Positions 57,561 to 64,000 of a DNA stretch of 64,000 nt are shown piece by piece. Source of the DNA: Gammaproteobacteria bacterium (lineage in GTDB: Bacteria; Pseudomonadota; Gammaproteobacteria; Pseudomonadales; Azotimanducaceae); the NCBI GenBank assembly GCA_026708185.1, contig JAPOVK010000050.1:1-64000 (forward strand), written 5' to 3'. The notes under the pieces are model-generated. The model made no database searches. It worked only from the letters and a program-made list of their open reading frames with translations, and was not told where the DNA came from. How positions within the stretch are numbered: position 1 is the stretch's first letter; each line of letters begins with the position of its first letter. The translations under genes were made by a program, and so were the position numbers.

Positions 57561-58316
57561 ATGGCCGAACCCGCGCTCGCCTACCCGCCGCGCCCCTGTC
57601 CGGCGCTCGACGCGATCCTCGCGCTCCACGAGGACAGCCTGCCGCCCACGGACCGCGAACCAATGCCTGACGTCGACGAGCAGGAACGCCCCCTCAACTA
57701 CTCGCGCTACGCCATCCGCCGCCACATGCGCCGCGTGGACGACCAGGTCGCCGTCTACGGGGACATGTTCGTCTACTACATAGGCCGCGACGACCGCGGC
57801 GAGCCCGTTAAGAGGTCGGTGGCGCCGGACGTGTTCGTCGTGTACGGCACGCCGTACCGGTTGAACCGGCGGTCCTACGTGCTGTGGGACGAGCCGGAGG
57901 CCGACATCCGTTTCGTGCTGGAGATCGCCTCGAGGAGCACGCGCGCCCACGACCACGGGGCGAAGCGCGACATCTACGCGTCTCTTGGCGTGCGCGAGTA
58001 CTTCCTCTACGACCCGCCGGGTCAGAGGCGTCCGGCGGCGCTCGTGGGCCTGCGGCTGCGCGACGGCGTCTACCGGGAGATCGCGCCCGGCGCGCTGCCG
58101 GACGGCCGCCCGGGGGTGCGGAGCGACGTCGTGGGGCTCGTCGGCTACGTCGCCGAGGGGGGCTGGCTGCGCTGGTTAGATCCGGCGTCGGGCAAGGACC
58201 TGCGCGAATTCGACGAGCACGCGGATCGCGCGGATGCGGCGGACGCTTACGAAAGGCGGGCGGAGGCCGCCGAACGGCGGGTCGCCGAACTCGAAGCCCT
58301 GCTCCGCAAGCGCTAG
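57561..58316 (+). CDS. Uma2 family (PD-(D/E)XK-fold) protein, full length, with C-terminal coiled coil
   Basis: APDVFVVYGTPYRLNRRSYVLWDEPEADIRFVLEIASRSTRAHDHGAKRDIYASLGVREYFLYDP. Confidence 0.92.
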   Translation: MAEPALAYPPRPCPALDAILALHEDSLPPTDREPMPDVDEQERPLNYSRYAIRRHMRRVDDQVAVYGDMFVYYIGRDDRGEPVKRSVAPDVFVVYGTPYRLNRRSYVLWDEPEADIRFVLEIASRSTRAHDHGAKRDIYASLGVREYFLYDPPGQRRPAALVGLRLRDGVYREIAPGALPDGRPGVRSDVVGLVGYVAEGGWLRWLDPASGKDLREFDEHADRADAADAYERRAEAAERRVAELEALLRKR

Positions 58317-58318
58317 GA

Positions 58319-58350
58319 GCAGATGCGGACGGGGAGGTCCGCGCACCACC
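58319..58350. repeat. Short GC-rich repeat between convergent genes
   Basis: gcagatgcggacggggaggtccgcgcaccacc, near-identical to 22986-23016. Confidence 0.6.
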
Positions 58351-58354
58351 GCTG

Positions 58355-59302
58355 TCAGGCGGTGCCGTGGCTCACAACGCCCTTGATGTAATCGCCGATC
58401 TCGCCGGACGTCACGCCCTGCATGAACGTCGGGTAGTCGTCGATGTCGACCACGTGGGTGACCAGCGGTTTGAGGTCGATAACACCCTTGTGGATGAGGC
58501 GGATCGCCGGTGGGAACGGGTCCCGCATCTGCGCGCCCGGCGACGAGTTGACGAGGCTGATGGCTTTGCCGTGCCACGTGCTCGGGTTGAACGTCGCCTT
58601 GTCCCCCTTGATCCAGCCGAACAGGTTGATCCGCCCGGCGCGTCGCACGATGTCGGTGGCTAGATCGAGGCCGGATTGCGCACCGCTGGTGTCGACCACG
58701 GTGTCGATTCCGCGTCCCGCGAGATCCCGCTTGACGTCGTCGAAACCCGGCGCGGTGACGTTGTGCGCCTCGGTAGCGCCCGCCCCGAGTGCCAGGTCAA
58801 GCCGCCTGTCGTCGACGTCGAGGGCGATCAGTTGGTCCGCGCCGACGCCGCGTAGTCCCTGCAGCATCATCAGGCCCATGAAACCGCAACCGACCATGGC
58901 CAGTCGCTCACCGGCCTTCAGTTGACAGTGATCCATGCCGGTCACAACGCACGACACCGGCTCGACGATCCAGTGGTGGTCGGCGAGGTCCGAGTCGGGG
59001 ATGCGGTAGACGCGGTTGGCGGGCATGTTGCGAAGCCTGGCGAAGCCGCCGCCCGCGACGCGGTCGCCGACTTCCCAACCGCTGACGCCCGCGCCGAGCT
59101 TGGCGATGTAACCGACGCCCTCGTGCCCCGGCGGGGCGGCATAGGCCGAGTCGCCGCCGGCGCGGAAGGTCTGCAGATCCCAGGAACAGATGCCGCAGGC
59201 GGCGACTTCGACCTGCACCTGGCCGGGCCCCGGCTCGTCGACGTCCACGTGGACGATTTCGGCGCCACCGCCGGGTGTATAGCGCACGTTCTTGACCTGC
59301 AT
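58355..59302 (-). CDS. Alcohol dehydrogenase-like (MDR) oxidoreductase
   Basis: VAACGICSWDLQTFRAGGDSAYAAPPGHEGVGYIAKLGAGVSGWEVGDRV; LAMVGCGFMGLMMLQGLRGVGADQLIALD. Confidence 0.9.
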   Translation of the reverse strand: MQVKNVRYTPGGGAEIVHVDVDEPGPGQVQVEVAACGICSWDLQTFRAGGDSAYAAPPGHEGVGYIAKLGAGVSGWEVGDRVAGGGFARLRNMPANRVYRIPDSDLADHHWIVEPVSCVVTGMDHCQLKAGERLAMVGCGFMGLMMLQGLRGVGADQLIALDVDDRRLDLALGAGATEAHNVTAPGFDDVKRDLAGRGIDTVVDTSGAQSGLDLATDIVRRAGRINLFGWIKGDKATFNPSTWHGKAISLVNSSPGAQMRDPFPPAIRLIHKGVIDLKPLVTHVVDIDDYPTFMQGVTSGEIGDYIKGVVSHGTA

Positions 59303-59409
59303 GTCGAACCCCGTGGACCAAAGTTGGTCAGAGCCTAAGCGACGGGGAGTGATTGTTCTACCTAGGCGCCGGCGCACCGAGTTCCGCGCAGTCGGACAAC
59401 GGAGACACC

Positions 59410-59775
59410 ATGACCGAATCGGAAGCCTACGACCCGAAACGGGATCTTGAACGGATGAAAGCCGGGATCGAACGGCTGCAGGGCGAGCACGCCGCGGTGA
59501 CGAGAGCCGTCCTTCGGGAGTTGAAGGAAGCGCAGCGCGCTGCGGACGAAGCCTTGCAAGCCCTGATGGCCGTACCCGAGGACGAGGTAACGGAGGACCA
59601 TCCCAAGGCTCTGGCCGTCAAACGCGCCGCGGCGGAGGGCGACCGGGTGAAGAAGGAAGGCAAGGCGAAAATGAAAGAAGCGACCGAGCGCTTCAAACGG
59701 CTGAACGAGGAGATCGTGCAGTCCGCGATGGCGCGTATAGAGGAATGGCAGGGGAAGCGGAAGGACGAAGATTAG
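59410..59775 (+). CDS. Hypothetical coiled-coil protein
   Basis: 121-aa charged helical ORF MTESEAYDPKRDLERMKAGIERLQGEHAAVTRAV. Confidence 0.65.
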   Translation: MTESEAYDPKRDLERMKAGIERLQGEHAAVTRAVLRELKEAQRAADEALQALMAVPEDEVTEDHPKALAVKRAAAEGDRVKKEGKAKMKEATERFKRLNEEIVQSAMARIEEWQGKRKDED

Positions 59776-59787
59776 CGTGCGGTGACT

Positions 59788-60612
59788 TCAGGAGCGCAGA
59801 AAGCCCCCGGGCACCCGGTTGCGCCGCAAGGGCATGTCGGGGTCTCGGCTCTTGATCTCGGGCGGAACGCTGCCAGCCCAGTGTTCGGGTACCGTGTTGG
59901 CACGCCGGTAGTACCAGCCGAGCAACACCGTGCGCCGTTCGGCGGTCGTGTTCGGGTGCGTGCCGTGCAGTAGGCGCGCGTCGCCGATCATCAGTTGGCC
60001 GGCCTTGACGGGGACGTCGACGGCGTCGGGGTGGTCGTAGAACATCCACTCGTTGGTTTCTTCGACCTCGTAGCCGCCGCCCTCGTGGGGCGCGATGAGG
60101 TGCTCGTGCAGGTCGAGACGCCTGAGATGGCTGCCCGGGATCGCGCGCAGACAGCCGTTGGCCACATTGGTATCGGTGAGATACCAGTTGAGGAACACGG
60201 TCTGCGGCCACGGCGACAGGCTGATGGGGTCGTCCCAACGCATCCAGTCCTGGTGCCAGTAGAGCGCGGGCGCATAGGGCGGCTTCGAGATGATCTGGAA
60301 CGTGCCGATGGAGCGGTGGTCGTCGATCTTGAGTGCACGCAGGATCCGGGCCGGGTGGTCGATCAGGAAATCCACCATCTCGTCGCTCGGCTGCTTCAGA
60401 GACGCGGGCGACGTGGTGCGGATTCCTGTGAGCTTGATGTCGGAGCCCTGGTACTTCCATTGGGGCGGGTGTTCCGTGCGTGCGATCCAGTCGTCGGACC
60501 AGCGGCGCAGGCGCTCGAGCGCGCCGTCGGGGAGTAACCCGTCGACGACGCAGTAGCCGTCCTCAAGCAGTTGCTCGCGGGCGGCGGCGATCTGTCGTTG
60601 GTCAAGCGTCAT
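59788..60612 (-). CDS. Phytanoyl-CoA dioxygenase family protein
   Basis: ALYWHQDWMRWDDPISLSPWPQTVFLNWYLTDTNVANGCLRAIPGSH; LLHGTHPNTTAERRTVL. Confidence 0.92.
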   Translation of the reverse strand: MTLDQRQIAAAREQLLEDGYCVVDGLLPDGALERLRRWSDDWIARTEHPPQWKYQGSDIKLTGIRTTSPASLKQPSDEMVDFLIDHPARILRALKIDDHRSIGTFQIISKPPYAPALYWHQDWMRWDDPISLSPWPQTVFLNWYLTDTNVANGCLRAIPGSHLRRLDLHEHLIAPHEGGGYEVEETNEWMFYDHPDAVDVPVKAGQLMIGDARLLHGTHPNTTAERRTVLLGWYYRRANTVPEHWAGSVPPEIKSRDPDMPLRRNRVPGGFLRS

Positions 60613-60658
60613 GCCATGACGAAGTAAACCACATGCGTTGCTCGTCGGTTGAGCTTGC

Positions 60659-61555
60659 TCAGCGGTAGATGTTCGGCTGGCGCGGGAACCGGAAGCGCTT
60701 GTACTCCCACTGGTACTGCTCGGGGTCGCGCCGCACCTGGGTTTCGACGGCCGCGTTCATCGCTCGTACGCTTGCGACGTGGTCGGGGTCGCGGATCGCG
60801 GCGTCGACGGCCTCGATACGGATTGCGAAGCCGCCCTCGACGCGAATGGCGTTGCCGAAGACGATGTCCACGTCGACGCGCTGCAGGAGCTTCGCCACCA
60901 GGGTCATGGTGAACGCCTCTCGACCGAAAAACGGCGCCGCGACGCCGCTGCCGACGATGGGCACCTGGTCCGGCAACACCGCCACCATGCCGCCTCCGCG
61001 CAGCACCTTGATCAACTGCCGGAGGCCGCTCACGGAGTCTGGCGCAGACCGGTGGCCGAGTCGCGCTCGTGCATTGCGTAAGGCCGCGTCGACGATGGCG
61101 GACTTTGGCTTTTCATACAGCGGTGCCAAGGGCGCGACGGTGTTCAGGTAGTAGCCGATGAATTCCCAGTTGCCGAGGTGCAGCGGCATCACGATCAGGC
61201 CGCGGCCAGGGGGACGGTCGCGCAGGAGATGCTCGCCCTCGACGGTCTTGATCAAGGACCCGAGCCGTTCAAGGGGCCAGGTCCACATCGCGACCGCCTC
61301 GAGGACGATCATCGCGGTTTGGCGGATGCTGTCCCGGGCGAGCCGCTCGCGCCAGGCATCGGACCGGTCCGGATAGGCGATGGAGAGGTTGATGCGCGTC
61401 GTACGGACCGCGCGGCCGTTGAGCAGGAACGTGATCCGTCCCGCCACGCTGCCGATCCGTCGCAGCGCTCTGATCGACAGGGGATACAGCAGCCAGCAGA
61501 AGGCGCGAAAGACGGTGACCGCGAGGCGTGCGGCCCATGGCTGTGCCTCGCTCAC
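60659..61555 (-). CDS. Lysophospholipid acyltransferase family (LpxL/HtrB-like)
   Basis: MPLHLGNWEFIGYYL; YEKPKSAIVDAALRNARARLG; GGMVAVLPDQVP; GTG start overlaps hipA stop by 4 bp. Confidence 0.88.
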   Translation of the reverse strand: MSEAQPWAARLAVTVFRAFCWLLYPLSIRALRRIGSVAGRITFLLNGRAVRTTRINLSIAYPDRSDAWRERLARDSIRQTAMIVLEAVAMWTWPLERLGSLIKTVEGEHLLRDRPPGRGLIVMPLHLGNWEFIGYYLNTVAPLAPLYEKPKSAIVDAALRNARARLGHRSAPDSVSGLRQLIKVLRGGGMVAVLPDQVPIVGSGVAAPFFGREAFTMTLVAKLLQRVDVDIVFGNAIRVEGGFAIRIEAVDAAIRDPDHVASVRAMNAAVETQVRRDPEQYQWEYKRFRFPRQPNIYR

Positions 61556-62796
61556 GCGGCGCGGTGGAGCCGTCGGGCGAGTCGCTCGCCGCGTTGCTTG
61601 ACGACGGCGGCGGCTTGCCTTGATGCGACATGGGGCGCCTCGACCTGGTCGACGGCGTCGATCACTGACTCGGTGAGTTCCCTCGCGCGCTGCAGGACGA
61701 GAGACGGGTTCAGGCCGCAGTCCTTGGCGAGCCGTTGAAGGTCGGACCGCCCAACGCGATCCGACTCCCGAGCGCGCCCGATGCGCATGGCCATGCGGGA
61801 GGTCAGCGCGGGATAGGCGACCGTGCAGACGACGTCGTAGAGCGGGGCCATGCGAGCGCGACCGTTGCGGTGGCGCAGCCATGCGAAGTTCTTGACGTGA
61901 GCGTCGTGGTTGCCGATCACCGTATTGAACAGCACGGCATCCAGAAGTCGCCCGATGTCGATCACCGGTGCGGCGGATACGTCGCGTACCAGCGCGAAGC
62001 ATTGGGCGAGTCCCGGCCCGCCCTCGCTTTGATACTTGATCTCGGACCTTACGCCCAGGGCCTGGCAGAAGTCCTCCTGGTGGATTCGACGAATGACACC
62101 GCCTTCGTGTTCGCGGTCGAAACGCTCGACGAGGAGGTAATCGATACCTGAGCTCTGCTTGACAGTACAAGCCGCCGTGGCCAAGCCGGATGCAGCCGCC
62201 AGCTCGAGGCAAAAGGCCTCGTTAAAGACCACGCCTTCATATTCCGGTATCGCGGGCTTCAGGATGTGTGTGCTCGGCGCAGCACCTAGGGGCAGGAAGT
62301 AGTCGTCGCCGTCGACCGCCAAGGCGATCTTGTGCTGCGCCCCGGCGAGGGACATGCGGTAGCCGTCCGTGCCGGCCAGCAGCGGTCGTTGCGGCAGCTC
62401 GGCTAGCAACTCACCGACTTCGGTAGAGCGCAACGGCCGCAGATGGCACCCCAACTCGTCGGGGTGGCAGCCCGATGGGAGTAGGCAGATCGCGCCAGCG
62501 CATTCACCGCCAACAGCTTCCAGAAAGGCGAAATCGTTCTCAGGGCTGACTCCGAGCAGTCGGCCGAGGACGGCGCGGCTGTTGCCCTCCGGGAGGACAC
62601 CGCCGAAGAACGGCGCGCAAAGGCGCTGCGGAAACGGTTCGCGGCGTAAGGGCAGCGAGTGCGAGAGTGCCACTGCCTGTGGATCGTCGAGCCACTCTTG
62701 GGCGTACTGGAAGACCATCCTGCCACTGTCGCGCAGGATCAGATGACCAGCCAGGTCTGCTTGCAGGTAGGCGTCTAGAGTGCGCACGGCGGTCAA
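61552..62796 (-). CDS. hipA: HipA family serine/threonine kinase toxin
   Basis: FFGGVLPEGNSRAVLGRLLGVSPENDFAFLEAVGGECAGAI; MSLAGAQHKIALA; NTVIGNHDAHVKNFAWL; TTG start overlaps hipB stop. Confidence 0.93.
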   Translation of the reverse strand: MTAVRTLDAYLQADLAGHLILRDSGRMVFQYAQEWLDDPQAVALSHSLPLRREPFPQRLCAPFFGGVLPEGNSRAVLGRLLGVSPENDFAFLEAVGGECAGAICLLPSGCHPDELGCHLRPLRSTEVGELLAELPQRPLLAGTDGYRMSLAGAQHKIALAVDGDDYFLPLGAAPSTHILKPAIPEYEGVVFNEAFCLELAAASGLATAACTVKQSSGIDYLLVERFDREHEGGVIRRIHQEDFCQALGVRSEIKYQSEGGPGLAQCFALVRDVSAAPVIDIGRLLDAVLFNTVIGNHDAHVKNFAWLRHRNGRARMAPLYDVVCTVAYPALTSRMAMRIGRARESDRVGRSDLQRLAKDCGLNPSLVLQRARELTESVIDAVDQVEAPHVASRQAAAVVKQRGERLARRLHRAA

Positions 62797-63011
62797 GCCT
62801 GATCGACAGGCGCCTCGAGGACCACGCGCACACCAAGCGCATTCAGAACGTCCAGCGTCTTGCCGATTTCACAGGTGGCTTTGCCTCGCTCCAGGTCGAC
62901 GACGAAGCGCAGGCCCGTGCCGGCTGCGAGGGCCAGTTGCCGCTGGGTTACGCCCAACGCGTTGCGGACGGTCTTGGTGGTATTGCCGATCTGACGGGGC
63001 GAGGCGAACAT
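62793..63011 (-). CDS. hipB: HipB-like XRE-family antitoxin
   Basis: IGNTTKTVRNALGVTQRQLALAAGTGLRFVVDLERGKATCEIGKTLDVLNALGVRVVLEAP. Confidence 0.92.
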   Translation of the reverse strand: MFASPRQIGNTTKTVRNALGVTQRQLALAAGTGLRFVVDLERGKATCEIGKTLDVLNALGVRVVLEAPVDQA

Positions 63012-63030
63012 ACGCTGTCCGACATCTGAT

Positions 63031-63046
63031 GTTCCTGTACGGGAAT
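63031..63046. promoter_or_regulatory. Candidate HipB operator O1
   Basis: gttcctgtacgggaat, 20 bp upstream of hipB. Confidence 0.8.
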
Positions 63047-63080
63047 AGTATGGGTTGAATCGGTGCTAGGCAAGCGGCGT

Positions 63081-63096
63081 GTTCCTGTACGGGAAC
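63081..63096. promoter_or_regulatory. Candidate HipB operator O2
   Basis: gttcctgtacgggaac, 50 bp from O1. Confidence 0.8.
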
Positions 63097-63130
63097 TTCG
63101 GCCCATCTCCGGACAGGCCGCGCAAGATCT

Positions 63131-63146
63131 GTTCCCGCACGGTAAT
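63131..63146. promoter_or_regulatory. Candidate HipB operator O3
   Basis: gttcccgcacggtaat, 50 bp from O2. Confidence 0.7.
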
Positions 63147-63155
63147 CTGGCAGCT

Positions 63156-63560
63156 CTACGACCAGATTCCGATGATGCCGCCCATCAGCGCCGAATACGT
63201 GACCCGGTAGCCCGCCTGGATGCCCCAGAGCTTCCAGCCCCAGCCGCAGAAGGCGTTATCCGATGCCATCGAGGTCGCGATGAAACCGACCCCGGTGATC
63301 AAGCCGAACACGATGCCAGTGATTAGCCCCGTCATCTGCAGCCCCTCCATCAAGGCCGCGACCACGACGCAGGTGACCAGCGCCGCGACAGCGCTCACGA
63401 TGAACGGTTCCGGCGACGGCTGGATCTCGTCCTCAGTCTTGCCGAGCGCGGCAACCCAGGCCTTGCCGAACATCGGGCCGTACCACAGCGCGCCCAGCGC
63501 GAAGGCCGCGGCCGTGGCCACGATGATGGCCCACCAGTTAAGTCCGCCGAAATCGAGCAT
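63156..63560 (-). CDS. DUF1761-like membrane protein
   Basis: LDFGGLNWWAIIVATAAAFALGALWYGPMFGKAWVAALG. Confidence 0.82.
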   Translation of the reverse strand: MLDFGGLNWWAIIVATAAAFALGALWYGPMFGKAWVAALGKTEDEIQPSPEPFIVSAVAALVTCVVVAALMEGLQMTGLITGIVFGLITGVGFIATSMASDNAFCGWGWKLWGIQAGYRVTYSALMGGIIGIWS

Positions 63561-63656
63561 TCCACTCTCCAATGAAGGTGCTTCATTCGCCGCCGAGTAT
63601 CGCAACGCGACGGGTGGGTTGATAGCCTCTGAAAGGAAGCCGTTGCCAGGGGCCCC

Positions 63657-64000
63657 ATGGTCAACAAGGTCATTCTCGACCCCAGCTTCCGCCGCATGGA
63701 GGAGATCTTCCACCCCGACGACCTCGTCCGCCTGCACGCCTGCTGCGACGTGGTGTGGGGGCGAGACGAACCGATGCCGGAGGCGATGTTCGAGGAGCAC
63801 CGCGCCGACGCCTTCGCGGTGGTCACCACGCGTTGGCGCTATGGCGACTTGAGCGAGTTTCCGAACCTGCGCGCGATCATGGAGGTCGGCGGCCGCCATC
63901 CGGGCCCGGCCGCCGTCGACTACGACACGTGCCGCGCAAACGGCATCCGGATCTTAAGCTGCGCACCGGCCTTCGGGCCCATGGTCGCCGAAATGGCGTT
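63657..64000 (+). CDS. 2-hydroxyacid dehydrogenase-like protein, 3' end beyond window
   Basis: Translated by hand: MVNKVILDPSFRRMEEIFHPDDLVRLHACCDVVWGRDEPMPEAMFEEHRADAFAVVTTRWRYGDLSEFPNLRAIMEVGGRHPGPAAVDYDTCRANGIRILSCAPAFGPMVAEMA; absent from ORF track because no stop. Confidence 0.72.
   Translation, partial: MVNKVILDPSFRRMEEIFHPDDLVRLHACCDVVWGRDEPMPEAMFEEHRADAFAVVTTRWRYGDLSEFPNLRAIMEVGGRHPGPAAVDYDTCRANGIRILSCAPAFGPMVAEMA

Overview
A 64 kb, high-GC, gene-dense chromosomal window, probably from an uncultured proteobacterium (inferred from gene content only). No rRNA, tRNA, integrase, transposase, phage structural gene or CRISPR array was recognised. Most of it is metabolic and transport genes: a HlyD/MacB-type ABC export operon, an RND pump with adaptor, a GntR-ABC-permease cassette divergent from a giant permease/M1-like fusion, three LLM (F420-type) oxidoreductases, two crotonases, a CaiB-type CoA-transferase, two type-B carboxylesterases, a molybdenum hydroxylase pair, two Uma2-family genes, and a hipBA locus. 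The points most worth a second look are: (1) a hipB-hipA-lpxL chain joined by 4-bp overlaps, behind three near-identical palindromic boxes spaced exactly 50 bp apart; (2) a 1121-aa permease + M1-peptidase-like + golvesin-like protein with no HEXXH motif, divergent from a GntR gene across a perfect 10-bp inverted repeat; (3) a dispersed hairpin element whose two copies show compensatory stem changes; (4) a 40-45 bp palindromic tandem repeat at two loci; (5) unusual fusions (secreted ankyrin-alpha/beta hydrolase; membrane-anchored split-barrel-like-carboxylesterase); (6) a Uma2 paralogue missing its catalytic core; (7) a pair of very small membrane-protein genes. Function calls come from reading translations and motifs by eye. 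No database search was run.
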